Shown: in pieces, positions 27,521-36,864 of the stretch
How the letters are laid out: the number at the start of each line of letters is the position of its first letter
Numbering within the stretch: the stretch's first letter is position 1
Origin: Bacteroidota bacterium
GTDB lineage: Bacteria; Bacteroidota; Bacteroidia; Chitinophagales; Chitinophagaceae
Assembly (NCBI GenBank): GCA_018267725.1
Contig: JAFDXY010000009.1
Coordinates: 62,001-126,000, forward strand
DNA: 64,000 nt
Direction of reading: 5' to 3'
The notes under the pieces: generated by a model
Seen by the model: the letters and a program-made list of their open reading frames with translations, nothing else
Told to the model about the DNA's origin: nothing
The model's database searches: none
Position numbers and translations under genes: made by a program

Positions 27521-28473
27521 TCTATCACTCTTAATTTTGCACTTCTGCTTCTCGTATTACGTTTTAGCTCTTTTGCACTTGCTGTTATTGGTTTTTTAGA
27601 AATTGGATTAAATATTTTTTCTTTCACTTCAGTTATAAAAGGATTTTCAATTTGTTCATCAAAACTTCCACGCTTAAAAAACATTTTTACCAACCTATCT
27701 TCTATAGAATGAAAAGTAATGATAGCAGCTCTACCTTCTTTTTTTAATACAGCAGGCAATTGTTGCAGCATTTCTTTTAATGCTTCTGTTTCTTGATTTA
27801 CTTCCATTCTTAATGCCTGAAATACTTGTGCGAGGTATTTATTAGGATTACCTTTTACTACCGGTGCTATTAAAGATTTAAACTGTTGTATAGTTTGTAA
27901 TGAAACTTGTTTACGATGCTGCACAATATGTTTGGCTAATGTTTTAGCATTGCTTACTTCTCCATATTGTTCAAACATTTTATGCAATTGCTGTTCTGTG
28001 TAAGTGGCAATAATATTTGCGGCAGTTGTTTCTTGTTGCACATTCATTCGCATATCAAAAGGTCCATCAAACCTTGTTGAAAAACCGCGAGAGCCTTCAT
28101 CAAACTGATGTGAGCTTACACCTAAATCTGCCAATACACCATCTACTTCTGTAATACCATTTAAGCGAAGAAATCTTTGCAGGTTTCTAAAGTTGTGAGG
28201 CACAAAAACAATTCTTTTATCATCGGGTACATTTTTTTGTGCATCAGCATCTTGATCAAATGCAAATAATTTTCCATTAACGCCCAACTTTTGCAAAATG
28301 CCATTACTATGCCCACCTCCGCCAAAAGTGCAATCAACATAAACGCCATTGGGTTTAATGTTTAATGCATCAATAGATTCATTAAATAAAACAGGAATAT
28401 GATAATTCAATGATGAATGTTTTGTGTTGAATGTTGAATCAGTTTCTTTTTTTACTTTTCTTTCATTCATCAT
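27511..28473 (-). CDS. rsmH: 16S rRNA (cytosine1402-N4)-methyltransferase
   Basis: 320 residues from the ATG at 28473. It methylates C1402 in the decoding centre of 16S rRNA using S-adenosylmethionine. The SAM-binding motif VDCTFGGGGHSNGIL, the ADLGVSSHQFD and GPFDMRMN segments, and ITFHSIEDRLVK near the C-terminus are all RsmH signatures. The first 21 residues (MMNERKVKKETDST...) do not resemble other RsmH proteins, which begin close to NYHIPVL. A TTG at 28410, just before that segment, is an alternative start giving 299 residues. The extra region is encoded by simple-word repeats. Confidence 0.95.
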   Translation of the reverse strand: MMNERKVKKETDSTFNTKHSSLNYHIPVLFNESIDALNIKPNGVYVDCTFGGGGHSNGILQKLGVNGKLFAFDQDADAQKNVPDDKRIVFVPHNFRNLQRFLRLNGITEVDGVLADLGVSSHQFDEGSRGFSTRFDGPFDMRMNVQQETTAANIIATYTEQQLHKMFEQYGEVSNAKTLAKHIVQHRKQVSLQTIQQFKSLIAPVVKGNPNKYLAQVFQALRMEVNQETEALKEMLQQLPAVLKKEGRAAIITFHSIEDRLVKMFFKRGSFDEQIENPFITEVKEKIFNPISKKPITASAKELKRNTRSRSAKLRVIERM

Positions 28474-28500
28474 TTAAAATTTATCATTCAGCATTTTTAT
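28390..28500. repeat. Simple-word repeats at the mraZ-rsmH junction
   Basis: Words AATGATGAATG, TGTTGAATG and ATTTATCATTCAGCATT recur through this stretch, which covers the mraZ stop, the 10-bp spacer and the first 25 codons of rsmH. The same words occur in the ftsA-ftsZ spacer. Confidence 0.45.
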
Positions 28501-28942
28501 CTCCCATCATTACTTCTTTAGCCAAATTGCTAAATGCATCGGGTGAAAAATTCTCAAAGAGCTGTTTATACTTACTTGCATCCCAAATTTCAAAACGGTC
28601 TAATGCAGCAGCCAACACAATATCTTTTGCCAAGCCTGCATATTCTTTTAAAGAGTTTGGCAATAACATTCTTCCGGCATTATCTAATTCAACCTCTGTT
28701 GCACCACCTAAAAACTGGCGGCGAAATTGCCTTACCTTCGGGTCGAAATCGTTTAATTGACTTATTTTAGAAATAATGAGTTCCCAACTTTTTAATGGAT
28801 ATAGTGTGAGACATTTTTCAAAGCCACGGCTTATAATAAAACGGCTTTCTCCTTCTGGCAGTTGTTTTTTCAATCCGCCCGGAATTAGAAAACGGCCTTT
28901 GCTATCAACCGTTGCTTCATATTCTCCGTGAAATCCATTCAT
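28484..28942 (-). CDS. mraZ: Transcriptional regulator MraZ
   Basis: 152 residues, the usual length. MraZ is an AbrB-like, ring-forming DNA-binding protein that regulates its own dcw operon. Two SpoVT/AbrB domains are visible: the first around GEYEATVDSKGRFLIPGGLK (5-25) and the second around ATEVELDNAGRMLLPNSLKE (80-100). Each has the D-x-x-GR-x-x-(I/L)P signature. It is the first gene of the cluster. Four boxes resembling the known TGGGN target lie just upstream on the 10-bp period expected for this protein. Confidence 0.95.
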   Translation of the reverse strand: MNGFHGEYEATVDSKGRFLIPGGLKKQLPEGESRFIISRGFEKCLTLYPLKSWELIISKISQLNDFDPKVRQFRRQFLGGATEVELDNAGRMLLPNSLKEYAGLAKDIVLAAALDRFEIWDASKYKQLFENFSPDAFSNLAKEVMMGDKNAE

Positions 28943-28965
28943 TTGTTAGTAATTATTTCTTGATT

Positions 28966-29000
28966 TACCATTTATTGACACAAAATAACACTTTTTCCCA
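28966..29000 (-). promoter_or_regulatory. Putative MraZ operator: four boxes at 10-bp spacing
   Basis: On the minus strand the boxes read TGGGA, TGTTA, TGTCA and TGGTA, each 5 nt long and separated by exactly 5 nt, 24 to 58 nt before the mraZ ATG. MraZ is known to bind direct repeats of TGGGN with 5-nt spacers upstream of mraZ. Only the first box is a full match and the others are degenerate; the exact phase is the main support. Confidence 0.5.
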
Positions 29001-29180
29001 CTTTAAAAGCAAATTTTGAGGGTTTGTATTTATCCACCTGTTATTAAACAGTTAAAACACAATGCTGTATTATGTTTGCAGAGTTTTAATGAAATAATTA
29101 TGTGATTGAAATGTGAATTGTTGTGGAAAACCTTTAAAAGCCTTACAGTATATAGATTTAGCCAAATTAATTAGAAAAAA

Positions 29181-30410
29181 ATGAATGTAAAACAGATACC
29201 AATAGCAGATTTTATATACCAACTTCCCGAAGAAAAAATTGCTAAATATCCTTTACAACCAAGAGACGGCAGCAAATTATTAGTGTATGAGAATGGAAAT
29301 ATTAGCGAAACAGTTTTTAAATCTATTGCCGATTATTTACCTGAAAACACTTTTTTAATTTTTAATAATACCAAAGTTGTTGAAGCAAGAATTTTATTTG
29401 AAAAAAATACAGGAAGTATTATTGAGATTTTTTGTTTAGAACCCAGTGAAATTTATAGTGATATAACAGCAGCCATGTTGCAACAAAACAAAGTGCAATG
29501 GAAATGTTTGGTAGGCGGTGCAAAAAAGTGGAAAGAAAAAATATTAATAAAAAATATAAATTATAATAATGCGGTTTTAGAATTATCTGCTAAAATTATT
29601 GAAAAGAAGAATGATTATTTTTTAATTGAATTTAATTGGAACACCAATATTTCATTTGCAGAAGTATTACATGCAGCAGGCATTATACCGCTTCCGCCAT
29701 ACTTAAACAGAAAAGCAGAAGTTATTGATGCCATAACTTACCAAACAATTTATGCAAAGTATGATGGCTCGGTTGCGGCACCCACCGCAGGTTTGCATTT
29801 TACAGAAGATGTGTTTAATTCACTTCGCAAAAAAAATATTTCGGTAAACAACATTACACTACACGTTGGTGCAGGAACGTTTATGCCTGTTAAATCTGAA
29901 ACTATTGAAGGGCACGAAATGCACAGCGAGTTTATTGATGTAACTATTTATTTTATTAAACAATTATTAAACGCCTTAAAACAAAAACAAAAAATTATTT
30001 GTGTAGGCACAACAAGTGTTAGAACTATTGAAACATTGTATTGGATAGGAGTGAAAATAGAAAATGGAAAATGGAAAAAAGAAAATGCTGAAATTGCTGT
30101 TAAACAATGGGATACTTATGAAATGAATACTTCTTTAACTGCTGAACAATCATTACAAAAATTAATTGATTGGATGCAGCAAAACAATATGCGGCAATTG
30201 ATTACCAAAACACAAATTATTATTACACCTTATTACCAATTAAAAATTGTTGATGGTATTGTTACCAATTTTCATCAACCACAATCAACTTTATTATTAT
30301 TAATTAGTGCCTTTGTTGGTAATAATTGGAAGAAGATTTACAACTATGCTTCAGCAAATAATTTTAGGTTTTTAAGTTATGGCGATAGTAGTTTGTTGTG
30401 GAAGGAATAG
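29181..30410 (+). CDS. queA: QueA, tRNA queuosine-precursor synthase
   Basis: 409 residues. It transfers and isomerises the ribosyl group of S-adenosylmethionine onto 7-aminomethyl-7-deazaguanine in tRNA, giving epoxyqueuosine. Signatures include RDGSKLLVY near 30, NNTKVVEARI near 60, the WKCLVGGAKKWK segment, and VAAPTAGLHFTEDVF followed by ITLHVGAGTFMPV. The C-terminus has TNFHQPQSTLLLLISAFVG. It is longer than E. coli QueA (356) because of inserts near 85-150 and 285-300. It is divergent from mraZ across a 238-bp gap and is followed by a terminator hairpin. Confidence 0.95.
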   Translation: MNVKQIPIADFIYQLPEEKIAKYPLQPRDGSKLLVYENGNISETVFKSIADYLPENTFLIFNNTKVVEARILFEKNTGSIIEIFCLEPSEIYSDITAAMLQQNKVQWKCLVGGAKKWKEKILIKNINYNNAVLELSAKIIEKKNDYFLIEFNWNTNISFAEVLHAAGIIPLPPYLNRKAEVIDAITYQTIYAKYDGSVAAPTAGLHFTEDVFNSLRKKNISVNNITLHVGAGTFMPVKSETIEGHEMHSEFIDVTIYFIKQLLNALKQKQKIICVGTTSVRTIETLYWIGVKIENGKWKKENAEIAVKQWDTYEMNTSLTAEQSLQKLIDWMQQNNMRQLITKTQIIITPYYQLKIVDGIVTNFHQPQSTLLLLISAFVGNNWKKIYNYASANNFRFLSYGDSSLLWKE

Positions 30411-30440
30411 GGTGGAAAATATTTTTATCTCTATATACAC

Positions 30441-30468
30441 AAAAAACCCCTTATAGTATAAAGGGTTT
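30441..30468 (-). terminator. Terminator between queA and the lipoprotein gene
   Basis: An inverted repeat AAACCC / GGGTTT with a continuing AT stem and one mismatch (30444-30468). The minus direction has six T right after the stem, which fits termination of the lipoprotein gene. It may also stop queA transcripts. Confidence 0.7.
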
Positions 30469-30523
30469 AATTATTTGTTTATTGGTAGAATAGTGGCAAG
30501 ATTAAAATGGAAAGTATATATAA

Positions 30524-32311
30524 TTAATTCTTAAATCTTGTCCGACTTTGTTCTAAATCACTTGCTTCATTATCTGTACTTTGTGCAATTTTTTCCATAT
30601 CTGCTCTTTGTTTTGGAGTAAAGGCTTCCGGACAAGCATTAATATATTTTCTAATAATAGCAGCCTGACTTCTTTTTGTTTCTGCTTGCAAAAGGTTTCC
30701 TGCATTAGCCTTTGCACTTAATCTTGCATTTTCTGATTGAGCAAACTGATCTGCTACAGGGCATGATTTACTTTTTGAAGTAGAGCCTCCATTACTACTA
30801 GCAGCACTTAAAGCTTGCAAATTACTTCTTTGAAAATTTTGTACCGAATTATTAAACTGTTGTAAATAATTAGCTGAATTTTTTTTGCTTTGTTCTATAG
30901 CTGATGATGCATTTTGTTTTGCTACATTAACATTTTCAAAAGATTCTTGTAACTCACTATTACTATTTTCTTTAATACGTGCAAGTAGGTTTTGTTTATT
31001 ATCTGAATCAGGCATTTGTAAAACATCGTCCAACAAGTTTGCTTCACTATGAATTAATTCTCCTGTAAGTTTCAATATAAAGCTCTGTTTTATATTAGCT
31101 AATTTTTTTTCGCCATTAACCGAAGACCTATTAATTAAGTTAACTAGTAAATTGGCAGACGATTCTGCTAATTGATTGGTTTGTGCAGAAACATTATTAT
31201 TTGGAACATAATTATAAGCAGGCTTAGCAGGATTAGTAGCATGTTGAGCTACCGATTCAAAAGACATTTTTGCATCTTCACAAAGCGTTATTAGTTCTCT
31301 TTTTCTACTTAGCAAAGCACCGTAATAAATGTTTTTGTTTACAGTCTCCTTATTATCATTATTATGCTCATCAATAAATGTATTAATAGCTTTTTGTGTT
31401 GCTCCATCATTTAAAAATTGATTTATTAAACTTGGTAATGCATTAGTATAAGCTTGTTTAAGAAACTCAACTTCAATGGTTGCACCTTTTCCTAAACCAT
31501 TAGAAACAACATTTCCAAATATTGCTTGATGATATGCAGTTAAAGAATCTCCAAATGAATTTCTTACAACAAGCGTAAAAAGGTGAGAAGCAAGAAAATT
31601 ATTTTGCCAACTTGGATAAGGAACAAATGAATAGTCATGACGTATATCAAAAATAATAGTATTAGTAGTAGGCAATTTTTTTAGATAATTGTATGAGCCT
31701 AAATCTAACATTGTTATACCACCTGCATTTTTTTGAGACAAATATTGAGTTGTTATTTGCTTATAATGATTATTTAGTTTTGCATATATCTGTTTAGATT
31801 CATCTGTAATAAGATATCCTTCAGGGCAATTAAATTGTTCATATTGAGAGAAAAAATAAACACCCGCATTTTTAAACCCATTTTTAGCATATTGAAAAAA
31901 GAAATCTTTTGAATTTAACGAACCATAACAAAGAAGAATATTGGCATGGTTTAAATTATTTTCAGATTTTGCAATTGTTGCCGGGTAGGTTTTATTACTA
32001 AAGTTCATCCTATCCCAATTAGGATAAAATTTATCCATTATATATTTTCCATCATTTAAAAAATTAGGAAACTGCTTTGCAAAAACATTTTTTGAATTAT
32101 AAAATCCATATATAGCACTTTTACTATTAATAACAATAGGTTGTATTATCGGAAAATTTAACAACGATTGTGTATTAACTACTGAAGGTGTAGCAGTGTT
32201 CTGTTTTTTAGTGTTATTTGTTCCATTAAGTTGCTTTGTGCTTAATTTATAATTAGAACAACTATAAAACAATAATATTGAAGTTACCAAAATTGATAAT
32301 CTACTTTTCAT
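30524..32311 (-). CDS. Large lipoprotein of unknown function
   Basis: 595 residues; I do not recognise the family. A lipoprotein signal peptide ends at LLFYSC with Cys18 as the expected lipidated residue. The next 40 residues are Thr/Asn-rich, a typical linker. The middle part (about 60-330) looks globular and mixed alpha/beta, with strands such as ANILLCYGSL, GGITMLDLGSYN and TIIFDIRHD, and no known catalytic motif. The last 200 residues are helical and rich in Q, N, A and S, suggesting coiled coils (SELQESFENVNVAKQNASS). It is likely anchored in the outer or inner membrane facing the periplasm. It probably shares a transcript with the small secreted protein 39 bp upstream. Confidence 0.65.
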   Translation of the reverse strand: MKSRLSILVTSILLFYSCSNYKLSTKQLNGTNNTKKQNTATPSVVNTQSLLNFPIIQPIVINSKSAIYGFYNSKNVFAKQFPNFLNDGKYIMDKFYPNWDRMNFSNKTYPATIAKSENNLNHANILLCYGSLNSKDFFFQYAKNGFKNAGVYFFSQYEQFNCPEGYLITDESKQIYAKLNNHYKQITTQYLSQKNAGGITMLDLGSYNYLKKLPTTNTIIFDIRHDYSFVPYPSWQNNFLASHLFTLVVRNSFGDSLTAYHQAIFGNVVSNGLGKGATIEVEFLKQAYTNALPSLINQFLNDGATQKAINTFIDEHNNDNKETVNKNIYYGALLSRKRELITLCEDAKMSFESVAQHATNPAKPAYNYVPNNNVSAQTNQLAESSANLLVNLINRSSVNGEKKLANIKQSFILKLTGELIHSEANLLDDVLQMPDSDNKQNLLARIKENSNSELQESFENVNVAKQNASSAIEQSKKNSANYLQQFNNSVQNFQRSNLQALSAASSNGGSTSKSKSCPVADQFAQSENARLSAKANAGNLLQAETKRSQAAIIRKYINACPEAFTPKQRADMEKIAQSTDNEASDLEQSRTRFKN

Positions 32312-32350
32312 AATTATATTTTTACGTTTACAGAATTGCTTTTACATTTT

Positions 32351-32743
32351 TTAAAACGAAACCCATACACCATTTACTCTTTTCTTTTTATCAAGTATTG
32401 TCCAACTGCTTGGTTTGCTTTTCATTTGGTCTGCTGAATTAGTTAAAGCACCTGCATCTACAATATTATTTCCTGAATAAGTTTTACCATCGGTACAATC
32501 TATTCTAAACCAAAAATGTACTTCAAAAGGGTAATCGTTTCTAAACTGATGAGATACTTCTCCATATTCATCCGTACCCCATCTCATTCTTATTTGGTTT
32601 CCTTGCATATACTGCCACTGGCTCCAATTAATATCATATTTTACTAATTCAGGTACTTTAAAGTAGTTGTGTTTAATTGGAGTAAAATTTAAAGTAGTTA
32701 TTGAAGCAATAGCTACTAAGCCAAGGTTAATTATCAATCTCAT
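32351..32743 (-). CDS. Small secreted protein of unknown function
   Basis: 130 residues, unrecognised. A signal peptide (LIINLGLVAIASITTLNF) leads into a compact domain rich in Trp and aromatic residues (NWSQWQYMQGNQIRMRWG, FEVHFWFRIDCTDGK). The pattern of short strands with W/F/Y suggests a small beta-sandwich or binding domain. It has a single cysteine in the mature part, so no internal disulfide. It is the first gene of a likely two-gene unit with the lipoprotein at 30524. Upstream are 267 bp that contain an ORF remnant on the other strand. Confidence 0.6.
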   Translation of the reverse strand: MRLIINLGLVAIASITTLNFTPIKHNYFKVPELVKYDINWSQWQYMQGNQIRMRWGTDEYGEVSHQFRNDYPFEVHFWFRIDCTDGKTYSGNNIVDAGALTNSADQMKSKPSSWTILDKKKRVNGVWVSF

Positions 32744-32808
32744 AATAATGTTTTTTATGTTAAAAAATAATTGAACATACTATTCATATTTTCATAGAAA
32801 TTATTTAG

Positions 32809-32973
32809 TATAATAGAATAGTATTAATTTTTAAATTCAGCATAAAGCTATTAGTGCTAACTATTTTTCGCAAGCACCAATTAGGCAACGGTAGCTTTTT
32901 GATAGTAAGCGGCGGAGATGAATTAGTTAAAGGTTATTACTTAACACTACACAAAAACAACCCGATTATATAA
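32809..32973 (+). pseudogene. Possible degraded coding remnant
   Basis: Within the 267-bp gap the plus strand stays open for 55 codons and ends LGNGSFLIVSGGDELVKGYY...NNPII then TAA. This reads like real protein, not random AT-rich DNA. No ATG is in frame (only GTG at 32854). In the neighbouring frame the preceding codons give HKAISANYFSQ before a stop, as if one gene had been split by a frameshift near 32865. The family is unknown. It may be a true small gene with a GTG start, or chance. Confidence 0.3.
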
Positions 32974-33010
32974 GTAAGGAACTGCTAACTTTAATGTAAT
33001 AATAACAGGG

Positions 33011-36000
33011 ATGAAAGTATTAAACTTATTCATTTTTGTGCCTTTATTGTGTTGCTTTATTACTAAATCTGTTGTAGCTCAAGAACCATTTTTTGAAAGA
33101 TATACAACAGAAAACGGCATATCGCAAAACAGTGGTTATGCTATTGAGCAAACGCCTGAAGGTTTTATTTGGATAGGTACACAAAATGGTTTAGATAGAT
33201 ACGATAGTCATTCTTTTGTTAATTACAAATACAATGGTAATAACAACTCTTTATGCAACAATTTTATAACTGCTTTGTGTACAGATTATGCCGGGAATTT
33301 ATGGGTAGGCACACAAAAAGGTATTTCAATTTACAATAGGTTTACAAATAAATTTTACAGCCCTTCTGTTTTTTATGGTAATAAAAATTTCTTTACTACT
33401 GTTACTGTAAAACGAATTAAAAAAGTTTTTAATAAACCATTAGTATGGATAATTACAAAAGAAAACGGAGCTTGTGTTCTTAATACAGCAACCGGAAAAA
33501 TTAATTTCTTTTTTACTGAGGATAGTATCCGAAAAACATTAAGAAGTATTGTAACAGATGAAGAAGGTAACACATGGATTAATACAGAAAAAGATATTTA
33601 TCAATATAAAAACGAAACCTTTATCCCTTTACATGTTAAGCAAGAAAATAAAATTACCAATACTGCTATGTTGCAAGAAATGATTGTTTACCAGCAACAA
33701 TTATGGATAGGTAGTATTAACCAAGGAATTTTTACATTAAATATTAAAAGCGATGCAAATAATATTCTGCATAAACTTAATACAACTGAATACGGAATTA
33801 ATATTGATAAAGAAATAACGCAACTATATAAAGATAAAAAAAATAATATATGGATTGGTACTCCGGATAACGGATTATTTGAAATGAATCTTCAGTCTAA
33901 AAAAATTAATCACTATAAATACAACTCCAATAACGCTTCCTCAATTAGTTCAAATTATATTTTATCTTTATTTGAAGATGCACAAGGCATTATATGGATT
34001 GGCACAAGCGGCGGCGGAATTTCAAAATATGATAAGCAAAAAATACTGTTTGCAAAATATACGCTTACCAATACCAACGCTTCTACCAGTAATATGGTTT
34101 TAAGTATGTATAATACAAAAGATTCTTGTGTATATGTTGGTACACTTGCAGGTGGGTTTATTAAAACAAACCTCTTATTTACACATCAAAAATTATTTAA
34201 AAATAATATTGCTAATAAACATTCATTATTACACAATACTATTTACGGAATTACTTCTGATGAAAGCGGATTAATATGGCTTGCCACAAAAGCAGGGCTA
34301 TGTAGTTACAACCCAAATTTGCCTGATGATGCAGCTTTTAATTCTTATGCCCCGGGTAATAATGGACCTGAAAAATTTTTCTATTCAATTATTAAACTAC
34401 AAAAAGAAAATGCACTTTTAGTAAGTGGCTATAATGGCATTTTTAAATTTAATATTAATACAAAAAAGTGGACACCTATTAACGACAATTCAAAATACAC
34501 AACAATAAATACTATTGTTGGCAGATACATGATTGAGCTTCCCAATAATCATTTATTAATTTGCACAGAAGGGCTTGGTTTAATAGACTATAATTACCAA
34601 AAAGGAATTTTTTCTACTATCTCTACAGTTAATAGTGTTTCAAATAATATTAGGCATGCACTATTGTATAACAACCAAATTTTATTAGCAACAGATAATG
34701 GTTTAATTATTTACGATTATAACAAAAACAAAATAATTTCAATTTTTAATAAACATAATTTACTTATAGATAATGTAGTTTATTCAACCATGCCTGGTGT
34801 AAATAATAGTGTATGGATTAGCACCAACACAGGGTTAGCAAAAATTAATTTGCAATTAAATACTTGCAAATATTATGATGTAAGCTATGGCTTACAATCT
34901 ATGGAGTTTAATACAGCTTGTTGTTTTGCAGCAACAAACGGTATTTTATATTTTGGAGGTATTAATGGAATTAATTCATTTTTGCCAGCAACTATTCCAG
35001 AGAAATTTTATATTGCTCCTGCGGTAATTACAAGTATTACGGTTATGAATAAGCCACTTGTAATTGATAGCAATGTAAGTTACATTCATAGCATAACGCT
35101 TCCTTACAATAGTAATTTTATAGATATTAATTTTTCAACAACTAACTTTTCTCATAGCGAAAAAAACATTTATGCTTATAGATTATTGGGTGTAGATGCA
35201 AGTTGGGTTAATAGCGGAAAAAGAAATACAGCAATATACACACAACTACACCCCGGTTCTTATCAATTTATTATAAAAGCAATAAACAACAATGGAGATA
35301 TTAGTAGCACTACACAATCTATTAATATTACAATTACGCCGCCATGGTGGCAAACATGGTGGGCAAAAGCTATATGGATATTTATGCTTTGTGCTTTTAT
35401 TTATTTCATTGCCAAGTATCAAATAAAAAAAATACAACATACCGAAGCTATTAAAACCAGATTAAAGGAATATGAATTAAAAGCATTACATGCCCAAATG
35501 AATCCACATTTTATTTTTAATTGTTTAGCAAGTATTAAACAAATGATTTTAGATAATGATAAAACAAACGCAAATAAATATTTAAATAAATTTTCTATCT
35601 TAATACGGCAAACTTTAGAACATTCAAAACAATCGTTTATAACACTTAAACAAAATAATGAATATTTAATTGATTATCTTGAAATGGAGCAGCTTAGATT
35701 TAATGGTTATTTTTCTTATACTTTTATTATAGAACCTGATATTGATGAAGATGATTATTTAATACCACCAATGATGATGCAACCACTTGTTGAAAATGCA
35801 ATTTGGCATGGTTTAATGCCGGCAAAACAAAAAGGGGAGATTAAAATAATTTACAAAAGAAAAACAGGTAAACTTTTATGCATTGTTGATGATAATGGTG
35901 TTGGAATAAACTTACACAGTAAAAATAAAAAATCATACAACTCGTACGGAATTCAGAACCTTCAACAGCGATTGTTGCTTATGCAAGAAGCTTATAAAAA

Positions 36001-36088
36001 AGAGTATAGCCTAACAATTATTAATAAAAGTTCAAATAATAGTTTATTAACCGGAACAGAAGCAACACTATTAATAACTCAATTATAA
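33011..36088 (+). CDS. Beta-propeller (Y_Y_Y) sensor histidine kinase, LytS type
   Basis: 1025 residues. A membrane sensor that would sense an extracellular or periplasmic signal and phosphorylate the regulator encoded next. A signal peptide (1-23) is followed by two-component regulator propeller repeats (about 30-690), seen as repeated IWIGT and LWVGT motifs. A Y_Y_Y domain (about 710-775) precedes one transmembrane helix (about 785-805). The kinase part is of the His_kinase (LytS) type, with His833 in NPHFIFN, the N box ENAIWHG near 928 and DDNGVGIN near 958. Unlike true hybrid two-component proteins it has no receiver or AraC domain; those are supplied by the separate gene 12 bp downstream. 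Confidence 0.9.
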   Translation: MKVLNLFIFVPLLCCFITKSVVAQEPFFERYTTENGISQNSGYAIEQTPEGFIWIGTQNGLDRYDSHSFVNYKYNGNNNSLCNNFITALCTDYAGNLWVGTQKGISIYNRFTNKFYSPSVFYGNKNFFTTVTVKRIKKVFNKPLVWIITKENGACVLNTATGKINFFFTEDSIRKTLRSIVTDEEGNTWINTEKDIYQYKNETFIPLHVKQENKITNTAMLQEMIVYQQQLWIGSINQGIFTLNIKSDANNILHKLNTTEYGINIDKEITQLYKDKKNNIWIGTPDNGLFEMNLQSKKINHYKYNSNNASSISSNYILSLFEDAQGIIWIGTSGGGISKYDKQKILFAKYTLTNTNASTSNMVLSMYNTKDSCVYVGTLAGGFIKTNLLFTHQKLFKNNIANKHSLLHNTIYGITSDESGLIWLATKAGLCSYNPNLPDDAAFNSYAPGNNGPEKFFYSIIKLQKENALLVSGYNGIFKFNINTKKWTPINDNSKYTTINTIVGRYMIELPNNHLLICTEGLGLIDYNYQKGIFSTISTVNSVSNNIRHALLYNNQILLATDNGLIIYDYNKNKIISIFNKHNLLIDNVVYSTMPGVNNSVWISTNTGLAKINLQLNTCKYYDVSYGLQSMEFNTACCFAATNGILYFGGINGINSFLPATIPEKFYIAPAVITSITVMNKPLVIDSNVSYIHSITLPYNSNFIDINFSTTNFSHSEKNIYAYRLLGVDASWVNSGKRNTAIYTQLHPGSYQFIIKAINNNGDISSTTQSINITITPPWWQTWWAKAIWIFMLCAFIYFIAKYQIKKIQHTEAIKTRLKEYELKALHAQMNPHFIFNCLASIKQMILDNDKTNANKYLNKFSILIRQTLEHSKQSFITLKQNNEYLIDYLEMEQLRFNGYFSYTFIIEPDIDEDDYLIPPMMMQPLVENAIWHGLMPAKQKGEIKIIYKRKTGKLLCIVDDNGVGINLHSKNKKSYNSYGIQNLQQRLLLMQEAYKKEYSLTIINKSSNNSLLTGTEATLLITQL

Positions 36089-36099
36089 TTTAATCAACT

Positions 36100-36864
36100 A
36101 TGCTTATTTCTTCTATAATTGTTGATGATGAGCCAAGGCTTGCATTGGGGTTACAAAAAATACTACAACAACATTGCCCTACTGTAAATATTGTTGCAGT
36201 TTGTTTTAATGCAAATGATGCTTTACAACAAATAATTAAACTAAAGCCACAATTGGTCTTTCTTGATATTTCAATGCCCGGTAAAAATGCTTTTGACATG
36301 TTATCTGAATTACCGCAAATAAATTTTGAAATTATTTTTATTACTGCACACGATAAATATTCTATTCAAGCTTTTAAATATTGTGCAACAGATTATCTTT
36401 TAAAACCCATTAACGAAGAGGAGCTTGTAAATGCTATAAGTAAAGTTACAAAACGTTTAGAACAAGTTACAAGTAATGTTAATTTAGATTTGTTATTACA
36501 ACAATGGCAAAACAAAAAATTTTTACAACTACATAAAATATGTTTACCAACATTTAAAGGTTTTCAGGTATTAGAATTAAAAGAAATTATTTATTGCGAA
36601 GCCACTAATACTTATACCAATTTTATACTTACCAATAATAAAATTGTTTGTGCTGCTAAGCCATTAATAGAATATGAAACAATGTTAGAAGAAGTAGGTT
36701 TTTTTAGAATACACAAATCATTTCTTATTAATGTAAATCATATTATTAGTTACACCAAAGGAGAAGGCGGGTATGTTAATATGAGTAATGGAAAAGAATT
36801 AGAAGTTAGCCGCCGAAAAAAAGATCAGTTTCTTATAAAAGTAAAAGAGTTTTATAAGTTTTAA
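36100..36864 (+). CDS. LytTR-family response regulator
   Basis: 254 residues. The N-terminal receiver domain has the acidic pocket DDE at 9-11, phosphoacceptor Asp56 in LVFLDISMPG, a conserved Thr in FITAHD and Lys in LLKPIN. The C-terminal LytTR DNA-binding domain (about 150-250) shows the typical LPTFKGFQVLELKEIIYCEA opening and FFRIHKSFLINVNHI. It would bind short direct repeats in target promoters, which I did not find here. It is cotranscribed with the propeller sensor. Its TAA shares a TTAA palindrome with the stop of the convergent kinase gene. Confidence 0.93.
   Translation: MLISSIIVDDEPRLALGLQKILQQHCPTVNIVAVCFNANDALQQIIKLKPQLVFLDISMPGKNAFDMLSELPQINFEIIFITAHDKYSIQAFKYCATDYLLKPINEEELVNAISKVTKRLEQVTSNVNLDLLLQQWQNKKFLQLHKICLPTFKGFQVLELKEIIYCEATNTYTNFILTNNKIVCAAKPLIEYETMLEEVGFFRIHKSFLINVNHIISYTKGEGGYVNMSNGKELEVSRRKKDQFLIKVKEFYKF

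Noticed and set aside
29030..29130. Two near-DnaA boxes (TTATCCACC at 29030-29038 and TGTGGAAAA at 29122-29130) around AT-rich DNA between mraZ and queA
   Set aside because: Each has one mismatch, there are only two, no dnaA or dnaN is nearby, and no strand-bias change can be seen from gene direction; not enough for an origin.
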